A DNA stretch of 18,042 nt from Elioraea sp964533585 (GTDB lineage: Bacteria > Pseudomonadota > Alphaproteobacteria > Acetobacterales > Acetobacteraceae), in the NCBI GenBank assembly GCA_964533585.1, contig CAZHMM010000077.1:1-18042 (forward strand). Reading direction: 5' to 3'. The notes under the pieces were generated by a model, which did no database searches, was not told the DNA's origin, and saw only the letters and a list, made by a program, of their open reading frames with translations. The position numbers and the translations under genes are program-made. Positions 1 through 6,283 of this stretch are shown one piece after another. How positions within the stretch are numbered: position 1 is the first letter of the stretch; every line of letters begins with the position of its first letter.

Positions 1-55
1 CCACCGGAACGGTCTCGATGCCCTGGAAGGCGAAGCTGGCGAGGCGGGCGAGCAT
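1..55 (-). CDS. comM: ComM/YifB-family Mg-chelatase-like AAA ATPase, N-terminal fragment (runs off window)
   Basis: Only the first 18 codons are in the window, reading leftward from an ATG at 55. They translate to MLARLASFAFQGIETVPV, which matches the conserved N-terminus of alphaproteobacterial YifB/ComM proteins (FQGIEA-VPV type), as far as recalled. The family are hexameric AAA+ helicases with a Mg-chelatase-like core; ComM promotes branch migration during natural transformation. No domain beyond the N-terminal signature can be seen here. The ribosome-binding site is weak (GGGTGCC about 5 nt upstream). dprA lies elsewhere in this window, so a second competence-type gene would be consistent, but both families are widespread and this proves nothing about competence. 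The identification rests on a very short stretch. Confidence 0.55.
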   Translation of the reverse strand, partial: MLARLASFAFQGIETVPV

Positions 56-88
56 ACGCCGGCACCCTAGCCGCGCGCCCGCACCGTC

Positions 89-356
89 TCAACCGGCGCG
101 CGGATCGCCCGGCACCGCCTCCACCGTGCATACGAACCACCGCGCCTCGGGGGGCCAGGATCTTCTCCTCCACGGTGATCAGGGCGACGTGGCGCTCGCC
201 TTTCTGCGCCACCATCCGGTCGTAGTTCTCGCGCGCGAGCAGGCGCAGCGGGAACCCGAAGATGCCGGAGGCGTGCGCCAGCATCCGGGTGATGGCGAGG
301 TGGGTCTTGCCCGTGTTGGTGGGGCCGAGCACGGCCTTGGCCCGGGCGTCGAACAT
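89..356 (-). pseudogene. Suv3-like mitochondrial-type RNA helicase, frameshifted 5' remnant
   Basis: Reading leftward from an ATG at 356 gives MFDARAKAVLGPTNTGKTHL, then a stretch with FGFPLRLLARENYDRM and HVALITVEEKIL. This is the N-terminal Walker A region (GPTNTGKT) of the Suv3-like DExH helicases that alphaproteobacteria carry. After EEKILAP the homology moves to another frame, which reads EARWFVCTVEAVPGDPRAG and stops with TGA at 91-89. The shift falls at a run of six C (six G on the + strand, about 150-155). Full family members are several hundred residues long, so the gene is both frameshifted and truncated: motif II and everything after are absent. It lies directly upstream of the ComM-type start at 55 in the same orientation. 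The remnant is certainly non-functional as a helicase unless the frameshift is a sequencing error and a fusion exists outside the window. Confidence 0.75.
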
Positions 357-467
357 GGGGGGCGGAGGTCCGACATCGGCGCCATCGGTGGACCGGGACG
401 CGCGGAATGGCACGCACGGCAACGGGCAGCAGGTGACGCGGGGCGCCCCGTGCGGTAGTGCGGGGCC

Positions 468-1202
468 ATGTCCCGCCCCGTCGCCTCTCCTTCCCCCGCC
501 GGGTGGTTCCGCTTCCGGCCCGGCCGTTCCTGGCTGGAGCATCTCTGGAAATCCACCTTGCGCCAGGACCACGCCGCGCTCGCCCCGCTGCTGCGGCCGC
601 TGCTGCCGCCGGAGGGGGTGGCGATCGATGTCGGCGCCCATGGCGGGCAGGTGACGCGGCTGCTCTCCGCCCTGGTGCCGCGCGGCCAAGTGGTGGCGGT
701 GGAGCCGAGCGGCTACGCCCGCTCCGTGCTGCGCCTGGCGCTGCTGCTGCGGGGGCGGCGCAACGTCGCCGTGGTGGCGGCAGCGCTCGGTGCCGCGCCC
801 GGCGTCGCGGTGCTGGCCACGCCGCTGAAGCGCGCCGGCGCCATGGGCTACGGCGCCGCCAGCCTAGCCCCCGACGCCGCCCGCCCCGCGGTGCGCGAGG
901 CGGTGGCGGTGGTGACGCTGGACGCACTGGTCGCGGCGATGGCGCTGCCGCGCGTGGACCTGCTCAAGATCGACGTCGAGGGCTGGGAGGAGGCGGTGCT
1001 GGCGGGCGCGGCGGAGACCCTCGCCCGCCACCGCCCGGCGCTCTACCTGGAGGTGGCGCGGGAGCGCCTCGCGCGCGCCGGCAGCGCGCCCGAGGCGCTG
1101 TGGCGACGGCTGGAGGCGCTCGGCTACCGCGCCGAGGCGGTGCCCGCCCCGCGCCCGCCGATGGCCGACGGGGACTGGCTGTTCCGCCACGCCGCGGACT
1201 GA
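468..1202 (+). CDS. FkbM family SAM-dependent methyltransferase
   Basis: The 244-residue product has the class I methyltransferase signature VAIDVGAHGGQ (about 51-61), an acidic ribose-binding region VVAVEPSG (75-82), and the family hallmark VDLLKIDVEGWEEAVL near 163-178, which is diagnostic of FkbM proteins. FkbM enzymes O-methylate sugars, polyketides or glycans; the substrate cannot be deduced. No signal peptide or membrane segment is seen, so it is presumably cytosolic. The chosen ATG gives a compact N-terminus (MSRPVASPSPAG) with the weak purine-rich upstream GCGGGG; longer in-frame starts would overlap the helicase remnant on the other strand. It stands alone, 111 bp from that remnant and 79 bp before the next start codon. 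The very high GC matches the chromosome average, so it is probably resident. Confidence 0.85.
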   Translation: MSRPVASPSPAGWFRFRPGRSWLEHLWKSTLRQDHAALAPLLRPLLPPEGVAIDVGAHGGQVTRLLSALVPRGQVVAVEPSGYARSVLRLALLLRGRRNVAVVAAALGAAPGVAVLATPLKRAGAMGYGAASLAPDAARPAVREAVAVVTLDALVAAMALPRVDLLKIDVEGWEEAVLAGAAETLARHRPALYLEVARERLARAGSAPEALWRRLEALGYRAEAVPAPRPPMADGDWLFRHAAD

Positions 1203-1281
1203 GCCGGCCGGCGCACAGCACGGCCGCGACGGCTGCCGGCGGCATCCTTACGTGTCGCACCGGCACGCGGAGGAATGACCC

Positions 1282-1383
1282 ATGCAGGACACGACCAAGT
1301 CGGCCGGGCCGCCGGCCGAGACCGCGGCGCTTGGACACCTCGAAAAACCCCCTGGCGCGGACGGTGGCGGGCTGCTTCGCTGA
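1282..1383 (+). pseudogene. 5' end of an unknown gene cut by the IS5-family element
   Basis: A strong ribosome-binding site (GGAGGA, 1269-1274) precedes ATG 1282. The reading frame begins MQDTTKSAGPPAETAAL and then enters the left inverted repeat of the IS at 1333, giving a foreign tail and TGA at 1381-1383. Only about 17 native codons remain, too few to identify. The good Shine-Dalgarno suggests this was a real expressed gene whose remainder has been displaced or deleted. The right flank of the IS does not continue it: it carries a different gene start on the opposite strand. Confidence 0.5.
1333..1349 (+). repeat. Left terminal inverted repeat of the IS5-family element
   Basis: GGACACCTCGAAAAACC is the perfect inverse of 2634-2650. 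It marks the left end of the element, 75 bp before the transposase ATG. Confidence 0.9.
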
Positions 1384-1407
1384 GGCTGGTTACGGCGGGG
1401 GTGAGGC

Positions 1408-2650
1408 ATGGTGGCACAGCCCGGGTCCTTCGACGCGGAGGAGCGGCTGCGCTGGCTGTCGGCCTCGGGCGATCCGCTGGAACAGCTGCGTGCCCTGGTC
1501 GACGTCGAAGCGTCCCGCGCGGGGCTGGCGGCGGCATCGCCGCGGGCAGACCGCAGCCGCGGCGGGCGACCGCCCTCGGACGCGGTGCTGATGTTCGGCA
1601 TCCTCGTTCCGCGGGCGCTCTACACGCTGTCGGACGACCAGGCCGAATGCCAGCTGCGCGACCGCTTGAGCTTCATGCGTTTACCGCCCTTCGGTCGTTG
1701 CCTGAAGGCTCGTGGGCCTGGCGCTGCAGGACGCGGTGCCGGACGCCAAGACGATCTGGCTTTACCGCGAGCAGCTGACGCGCGCGGGCGCCTTGACCAG
1801 GCTGTTCGCGCGCTTCGACGCGGTGCTGGCCGAGCGCGGCTTCCCCGCCATGGGCGGGCAGATCGTCGATGCCACGGTCGTCGAGGCTCGCCGTCCCCGG
1901 CTGACGCACGACGAGAAGCAGACCCTGCGCGACGGCGGCACGCCCGAAGGCTGGCCTGCGGCGCGCACGCGGCAGATCGACGCCGACGGGCGCTGGACGC
2001 CCAAGCGCGGCCGCAAGGCCAAGCCGCCCGAGGGCGCACCGCGCCAAGCCGTGGCCGAGATCGCGGTGCCGATGTTCGGCGACAAGAACCACCTCGGCAT
2101 TGATCGTGCCCATGGGTCCATCCGTCGCTTCGTCGTCACCGACGCGGCGCGGCACGACAGCGCTGAGCGCGGGGCCGTGCTGGATCCTGGCAACACCGGC
2201 AGCGGTGTCTGGGCCGACACCGCCTACCGCAGCAAGACCAACCTCGATCTGCCGGACCGGCGCGGGCGGCGAGCCGAGTTCCAGCGCGCCAAGCCGAGGC
2301 GGCGGCCGATGCCCGCCCACATCCTCCGCGGCAACGCCACCCGCGCCCCCGTGCGCGGCCTCGTCGAGCATGTCTTTGCCGCACAGAAGCGCCGCATGGG
2401 CCTCGTCGTCCGCTGCATCGGCCTGGCCCGCGCCACCGCGCGGATCACGCTCGCCAACCTCGCCTACACCATGCGCCGCCTCGCCTGGATCGAGGGGCGA
2501 GCCGCGCCCGCCTGGCCGATACAAGCGCCGCATGCGCCACACCGCACGCCACGCGGAGGCCGATCAGGGCTCCAACACCGCCGCTCCGCACGCAACCCCA
2601 CCCTCACCACCCCTCACCAGCGCCCGATGAGAAGGTTTTTCGAGGTGTCC
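1408..2650 (+). pseudogene. IS5-family DDE transposase, disrupted by a +1 frameshift
   Basis: The N-terminal part (ATG 1408, upstream GGGGGTGAGG) reads MVAQPGSFDAEERLRW and on to LYTLSDDQAECQLRDRLSFM, typical of IS5-group transposases. At about 1681-1708 there are some 25-28 extra bases containing CCTTC/GAAGG arms, and the frame changes by +1. The protein then resumes as VGLALQDAVPDAKTIWLYRE from about 1709. The DDE residues can be seen: D in QIVDATVVEA, D in VWADTAYRS, and E in RGLVEHVFAAQK, which fits the R-x3-E-x6-K signature. The normal C-terminal stop is also missing: the second frame runs on through the right inverted repeat. Family members are normally one unbroken ORF, so this copy is probably inactive, though it could be mobilised in trans because both ends are intact. 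Confidence 0.88.
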
Positions 2651-2787
2651 AGCCGCCCGCCGTCGACGCGGGCGATCAGGGGCTTGCCGCCGACCGGTGA
2701 CAGGCCGGGCAGCGGCGGCGTAGCTTCAACCGTGGCGGGCATGGTCTCCGCGAGCGGCTGGTTCTGAGTGTCGCAGCCGAAATCCAT
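2614..2787 (-). pseudogene. N-terminal fragment of a probable IS1380-type transposase, cut by the IS5-family element
   Basis: Reading leftward from ATG 2787 gives 46 native residues, beginning MDFGCDTQNQPLAETMPATV and including LSPVGGKPLIARVDGGRL. The last part resembles the N-terminal signature of IS1380-family transposases (V-x-G-K-P-hydrophobic-x-A-x-F/V-D-GG). At codon 46 (2652-2650) the frame crosses the right inverted repeat and acquires the tail DTSKNLLIGRW, with TGA at 2616-2614. The rest of the transposase is not found on the far side of the IS. The short segment 2788-2838, before the regulator gene, would contain the outer end of this older element, but I could not identify a terminal repeat. 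Assignment is from a short motif and needs a database search. Confidence 0.5.
2634..2650 (-). repeat. Right terminal inverted repeat of the IS5-family element
   Basis: GGTTTTTCGAGGTGTCC is the perfect inverse of 1333-1349 and marks the right end of the element. Confidence 0.9.
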
Positions 2788-2838
2788 GGCCGATCAGCGG
2801 CTTGCACCATGCCCGCCAGCACGCGTGAATGATCAAGG

Positions 2839-3594
2839 CTACAGCATCTCGCGCGGGACCATGTAGTCGGCGTGCCAGCCGCAGAGCGCGGCGAGCCGGT
2901 CGGGGTCGATGATCAGCAGCGCCCCGCGCGCGATCTGCTCGAGCCCGTGCGCGCGCAGCCGGGCCGCCGCGCGGCTGACCGCCTCGGGCGACAGGCCCAG
3001 CGCATCGGCGAGATGCCGGTGCGTCGGCGGGAAGGGCAGAGGGCCGTGGGCGTGGCCGCGCCGGCGCAGGCGGATGCGCGCTGCCAGTTCGAGCGCCAGA
3101 TGCGCCAACCGCTCCTCGGCGTTGCGCCGGCCGAGCGAGAACATCCGCTCGTGCAGCATCGCCTCCTCGCGCGCGAGCAGCCAGGCGATCGAGCCGGACA
3201 GCGCCGGATTCTCCTTCATCTCCGCCAGCACCTTCGCGCGCGGGAAGACGCAGGCGGAGACCGCCGTCAGCGCCTCGACGTAGGTATCCGCGCCCGCCAC
3301 GGCGAGATGCTCGGTGCCGACGAGGTCGCCGGGCAGGTGGAACTCGAGGATCTGCCGTTCGCCATTGTCGCCGGTGGTGTGGCTGAATGCCCAGCCGGCA
3401 TAGATGGTCATCAGCGGCGCATCGCCGAGGCCGTGGCGCATCAGCTCGGCGCCCGGCGGGACGCGGCGGATCGCGCTGCGCAGGCGCTGCACGTGGGCAA
3501 GCTGCTCGGAGTCGAATGGGCGGAACATCGTCAGCCGCCGAACACCGCAATCGGCGCACTGCGCGGGCGGCGCGGGCGACTGCCCCTCGTCCAT
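2839..3594 (-). CDS. Crp/Fnr-family transcriptional regulator, FNR/FixK-like
   Basis: The 251-residue product has a cyclic-nucleotide-like sensory domain (about 35-130, with GERQILEFHLPGDLVG), a dimerisation helix (about 132-170, NAEERLAHLALEL) and a C-terminal winged helix with THRHLADALGLSPEAVSR (about 191-208). The recognition-helix E-x2-SR pattern is the FNR type that reads TTGA half-sites. C13, C16 and C115 match three FNR iron-sulphur ligands: the spacing 13-115 equals 20-122 in E. coli FNR. The third N-terminal cysteine is absent (T22 by E. coli spacing, F24 by the usual alphaproteobacterial spacing). ATG 3594 is preferred over an upstream in-frame start because GGGGAGG lies just upstream and the CxxC then sits near the N-terminus as in FNR. 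Probable regulator of the adjacent hsp20, whose promoter carries a matching palindrome. Confidence 0.9.
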   Translation of the reverse strand: MDEGQSPAPPAQCADCGVRRLTMFRPFDSEQLAHVQRLRSAIRRVPPGAELMRHGLGDAPLMTIYAGWAFSHTTGDNGERQILEFHLPGDLVGTEHLAVAGADTYVEALTAVSACVFPRAKVLAEMKENPALSGSIAWLLAREEAMLHERMFSLGRRNAEERLAHLALELAARIRLRRRGHAHGPLPFPPTHRHLADALGLSPEAVSRAAARLRAHGLEQIARGALLIIDPDRLAALCGWHADYMVPREML

Positions 3595-3735
3595 GAATAC
3601 CTCCCCGTCGGCGCCGCCGCCGAACCGTGACGGTGCGCGCTGGAGATCAGGTTGGACGAGGTTGGCCGGTCCAGGCAATCGGCGAAGGCGATGCAGGCGC
3701 GTGCGCGCCATCGCCGGTCAGGGAAGATCGGCCAA

Positions 3736-3780
3736 CTCCTCCGCCTCACGCGCGGTGAGGCGCGGCGCGGGGCGGAGGAG
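3736..3780 (-). terminator. Inverted-repeat structure downstream of hsp20, two alternative stems
   Basis: CTCCTCCGCC (3736-3745) is perfectly complementary to GGCGGAGGAG (3771-3780). Nested within and competing with it is CGCCTCAC (3742-3749) paired to GTGAGGCG (3755-3762) with a 5-nt loop. It begins 14 bases past the hsp20 stop, in the 199-bp gap before the regulator gene. No U-run follows, so a Rho-independent role is uncertain. It may stabilise the hsp20 transcript end or attenuate read-through into the regulator gene, which lies downstream on the same strand. Confidence 0.45.
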
Positions 3781-3793
3781 CGTGCGGGCGACC

Positions 3794-4258
3794 TCAGCCG
3801 CCGGACTTGATCTCGATCCGGCTGGCGGGCTTCGCCGCCTCGGGCGGCTTCGGCACCGTCACCGTCAGCACGCCTTTGGCGAATTCGGCCTTCACCTCGT
3901 CGGGCTTCGGCGTGAAGGGCAGCTGCAGGCTGCGCACGAAGGCGCCGTAGCTGCGCTCCTGCACGTGCCAGCCCTTCTCGTCCTTCGTGCTCTCGCTCTT
4001 CTTCTCGCCCTTGATGGTCAGCAGGTCGTCGTCCACCGACAGCTCGACGTCCTGCTCCGACATCCCGGGCAGTTCCGCGGTGACCGTCAGCCCCGTCTCG
4101 GTCTCCTTGACGTCGATCGCCGGGCGCCAGTCGGCGCGCATCACCGGCATCGGCGCCATGGTTCCGAAGGTCTGCTCGATCCGCTCCTGCATCCGGCGCA
4201 TGTCCTCGAGCATCCGGTCGATCCCGCCCGATCCGAACAGCGATGGCAAGCTCGCCAT
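3794..4258 (-). CDS. Hsp20/alpha-crystallin family small heat-shock protein
   Basis: The 154-residue product is a small ATP-independent holdase chaperone that keeps unfolding proteins soluble in the cytoplasm. The alpha-crystallin domain spans roughly 44-137, with WRPAIDVKETETGLTVTAEL at its start and the family signature FAKGVLTVTVPK near its end (126-137). A C-terminal I-x-I-like tail (RIEIK, 147-151) for oligomer contacts is present. The N-terminal arm contains LFGSGGIDRMLEDMRRMQE. Length is normal. ATG 4258 follows a strong AGGAGG. A perfect TTGAC-N4-GTCAA palindrome is centred about 101 bp upstream with a suitably spaced TAGCCT, so expression is probably controlled by the neighbouring FNR-type regulator rather than by heat alone. 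No sigma-32-type promoter was recognised. Confidence 0.95.
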   Translation of the reverse strand: MASLPSLFGSGGIDRMLEDMRRMQERIEQTFGTMAPMPVMRADWRPAIDVKETETGLTVTAELPGMSEQDVELSVDDDLLTIKGEKKSESTKDEKGWHVQERSYGAFVRSLQLPFTPKPDEVKAEFAKGVLTVTVPKPPEAAKPASRIEIKSGG

Positions 4259-4324
4259 GCCGAATCCTCCTCTCCAGTCGGTTGCACCTCCCGTGTCGGA
4301 CGGCGTCCGGCACGGTCGGTTATC

Positions 4325-4368
4325 AGGCTAGGCGATGGCGATCGAAACGACCTTGACCCACGTCAAGG
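4325..4368 (-). promoter_or_regulatory. FNR/NNR-type operator with class II-like promoter for hsp20
   Basis: CCTTGACCCACGTCAAGG (4351-4368) is a perfect palindrome with 7-bp arms and a 4-bp spacer. Its core TTGAC-N4-GTCAA matches FNR/NNR/DNR-family sites. On the minus strand TAGCCT (4330-4325) lies about 32 bp from the palindrome centre, the distance expected when an activator sits at -41.5 and the -10 box is at about -10. No comparable hexamer is found at the same distance on the + strand, so hsp20 is the more likely target than the gene starting at 4447. The site is seen directly; binding is inferred. Confidence 0.65.
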
Positions 4369-4446
4369 CCGACGGGCAGCGCCGGCGCCGCATCGCGGCG
4401 CCGCCGCACCTTGCCGGGCTGGCGCGCGCGGGGCGAGACTGCGCGC

Positions 4447-5439
4447 ATGGGGATCGATCGCAATCTCGCCTATCTGCTGCACGCCGCCGCGCGCCAGCAT
4501 CTGCCGCCGGCACGCCCGGCCGTCACGCTCGGTGTGCAGGCGCTCCACGGCGGGCCGGATCCGTTCGCGGCCTTGGGTCTCGGCCCGGTGGAAAGCGTCG
4601 ATGTCTCGGATTTCGAAGGGTGCACCCATCTGCTCGACCTCAATGTGGCGGAACTGCCGCCCGGGCTGCGCGAGCGCTACAGCCTCGTCTATGACGGCGG
4701 CACCCTGGAGCATGTCTTCGATACCCGCGCGGCGCTCAGGAACATCTTCGGCCTGCTGTGCACGGACGGCGTCGTGGCGCACGCTTCGCCGGTCAATGGC
4801 TGGGTCGAGCACGGCTTCTACCAGTTCAGCCCGACCTTCTTCGTGGACTACTACCATGCCAATGGCTGGTCGCCACTCGGCGCCTATCTGCTGAACCTGC
4901 GCGGCGGCGGGCGCGCCACGGTCCATCCTTACGCGCCGGGAATGTGGGACGCGCTGCCCGTCGGCGCGATCACCGGCCTCTGGCTCAGCCTGATGGTCTT
5001 TCGCAAGGGGCCTGGCGCCCGCTGGGACGTGATCCCGCAACAGAGCTTCTACAAGAAGATCCACGCGGATGCGTCATCGACGCCGATCGCAGCCGGCCTT
5101 GCCTACGCGCCGCCGTTCGACCTGGTCGATGGGGTGGTCGTGACGGAGGATCGGGTGGTGCGCCGGCTGCCGCGGCCGAGCCGCGGCGTCCGTTACGAGT
5201 GGCACGCCCATCTGCCGCAGCTTGAAGAGGTGGCCGACACGAACGGGGGGCGATTGTCGCCGCTGCTGCTGTTCGAGGACGGCAGGCCGCTCGGCCCGCC
5301 GCATGCCGCGCACGAGGCGATCCGCACCACGGGTCGCGGTCTCTACAGCCACTGGGGCGCGTGGCTGCACTTCTCGACCTCGGACAACGCGCCGCCGGGC
5401 GAGCGCGTCTATACCTATTCGCTGCCCCGCGCGCGCTGA
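4447..5439 (+). CDS. Methyltransferase-like protein with a C-terminal glycan-associated-looking module
   Basis: The 330-residue product is not a firmly recognised family. Residues about 45-150 resemble the later half of a class I SAM-dependent methyltransferase: VDVSDFEGCTHLLDLN, then YSLVYDGGTLEHVFDTRAAL (a motif II/post II-like segment) and NIFGLLCTDGVVAH. A canonical glycine-rich motif I is not evident, so activity is uncertain. Residues about 230-330 form a second part with SPLLLFEDGRPLGPPHAAHE, GLYSHWGAWLHFSTSDN and a final TYSL; this pattern recurs, as I recall, in polysaccharide or surface-glycan proteins of alphaproteobacteria and cyanobacteria. ATG 4447 is chosen because the product then begins just before the conserved-looking region; an in-frame ATG 36 bp upstream is possible. 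No signal peptide or membrane segment is seen. It is convergent with the next gene, 38 bp apart. Confidence 0.65.
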   Translation: MGIDRNLAYLLHAAARQHLPPARPAVTLGVQALHGGPDPFAALGLGPVESVDVSDFEGCTHLLDLNVAELPPGLRERYSLVYDGGTLEHVFDTRAALRNIFGLLCTDGVVAHASPVNGWVEHGFYQFSPTFFVDYYHANGWSPLGAYLLNLRGGGRATVHPYAPGMWDALPVGAITGLWLSLMVFRKGPGARWDVIPQQSFYKKIHADASSTPIAAGLAYAPPFDLVDGVVVTEDRVVRRLPRPSRGVRYEWHAHLPQLEEVADTNGGRLSPLLLFEDGRPLGPPHAAHEAIRTTGRGLYSHWGAWLHFSTSDNAPPGERVYTYSLPRAR

Positions 5440-5477
5440 CCCGCTGCCCGGTCGCGATCCTGGGACCCGGCTCCGCC

Positions 5478-6104
5478 CTAGCCGCCATCCCGCTGCGCCG
5501 GCGCGTAGCGCCAGACCGAGGCGGGCGGAAAGTTGGCCGGCGTCCAGGCGACGCGCTCGCCCTTCAGGCCGAGCCGGCGCGCCGGCAGCGGCGAGGTGAT
5601 GCAGTAGGTGTAGTGCAGGAAGCCGCGCCCGGGCGCGACCGCCTCGATCGCCTCGACGAGCGCGCGCTGGCGCGCCCGCGGCAGCAGCACCAGCGGGATG
5701 CCGCACACCACCGAACCGATGCGGCCGGCGATGTCTCTGCCGAGCAGCGTCGGCAGACGCCAAGCATCACCGCACAGCACCGTCACGCCAGGGTATGTCG
5801 CGCGCAGAATTGATGCCATCTCCGGCACGATCTCGATGACAGTCAGCCGCGCGGGCGATATCCCGCCCTCCAGCATCGCGCGGGTGATCGCGCCGGTTCC
5901 GGCGCCGAGTTCGATCACGGCTCCGGCCGGCCCGGCGCGGACGGCGGCGGCGACGCGCCGGCCGAGCGCCGGTGAGGAGGGCACGATCGACCCCATCTCG
6001 AGCGGGTTGGCGAGCCAGCGGCGGAAGAACACCCAGGTCCGCCCGGCCGCCGAAGGCGCGCCATGGTCGGAGGCGTCAGCGTCATGAACACGGACTGGCG
6101 GCAT
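5478..6104 (-). CDS. PmtA-like phospholipid N-methyltransferase / KsgA-fold SAM methyltransferase
   Basis: The 208-residue product begins with WVFFRRWLANPLEMGSIVPS (about 24-43), the N-terminal pattern of PmtA-like enzymes that methylate phosphatidylethanolamine toward phosphatidylcholine at the membrane surface. SAM motif I is VIELGAGTGAITRAML (63-78), followed by the acidic LTVIEIVPEM (87-96) and VLCGDAW (109-115). The C-terminal part with GFLHYTYCITSPLP and RRLGLKGERVAW also fits this group, which is often auto-named rRNA adenine dimethylase-like. Length is normal for PmtA. ATG 6104 keeps the conserved FFRRWL segment; its ribosome-binding site is weak. It is transcribed divergently from pleD across 179 bp. 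True substrate is not proven by sequence; a general KsgA-fold methyltransferase is the alternative. Confidence 0.75.
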   Translation of the reverse strand: MPPVRVHDADASDHGAPSAAGRTWVFFRRWLANPLEMGSIVPSSPALGRRVAAAVRAGPAGAVIELGAGTGAITRAMLEGGISPARLTVIEIVPEMASILRATYPGVTVLCGDAWRLPTLLGRDIAGRIGSVVCGIPLVLLPRARQRALVEAIEAVAPGRGFLHYTYCITSPLPARRLGLKGERVAWTPANFPPASVWRYAPAQRDGG

Positions 6105-6283
6105 GTCGGGGACTCGGCGAAGTGAGGATGGGAACCGAACGGGCCGCGGTGTGAAACACGCGCTTCAATGCATTTCTATCTCAGTTCGATGATGATTGCG
6201 ATCACGCCGTGCCTGAGATTTGCCGGGTGCAACCGGCGCGCGTTCGTGCCATGGTCTCGCCCCGTCATCGCCAGCCAGGATCC
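6105..6283. promoter_or_regulatory. Divergent intergenic region between the PmtA-like gene and pleD
   Basis: These 179 bp must hold both promoters. The stretch about 6160-6200 (TTCAATGCATTTCTATCTCAG) is much more AT-rich than the surroundings, as expected of a promoter core. No hexamer pair could be assigned with confidence, and no FNR-like palindrome is present. Confidence 0.35.

Larger units (their letters stand above)
1333..2650 (+). mobile_element. IS5-family insertion sequence, about 1.32 kb, transposase frameshifted
   Basis: The element is bounded by a perfect 17-bp terminal inverted repeat, GGACACCTCGAAAAACC at 1333-1349 and its complement at 2634-2650; one further base on each side (T1332, A2651) also pairs. 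It contains a single DDE transposase of the IS5 type on the + strand, interrupted by a frameshift. No convincing target-site duplication is present: the left flank ends GGCGCTT and the right flank begins AGCCGCC. Left and right flanks carry unrelated truncated genes that both point inward. That pattern suggests an adjacent deletion, or recombination between two IS copies, after insertion. Length and structure fit IS5-group elements. The exact subgroup needs an ISfinder comparison. Confidence 0.9.

Noticed and set aside
1325..2660. Target-site duplication of the IS5-family element
   Set aside because: Flanking bases were compared for 2-9 bp direct repeats at several possible boundaries and none matched.
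2825..2836. TGATCAAGG-like half-site near the end of the FNR-type regulator gene as a second FNR box
   Set aside because: Only one half resembles TTGAT/ATCAA; the other arm does not match, and no promoter or gene start lies at a suitable distance.
3595..3711. Upstream in-frame start that would extend the FNR-type regulator by 39 residues
   Set aside because: The extension is low-complexity and lacks a ribosome-binding site, while ATG 3594 has GGGGAGG just upstream and fits FNR N-terminal length.
4369..4446. FNR-type control of the gene at 4447
   Set aside because: No -10-like hexamer is found at the activator-appropriate distance on the + strand, while one exists toward hsp20. Control in both directions cannot be excluded but is not supported.
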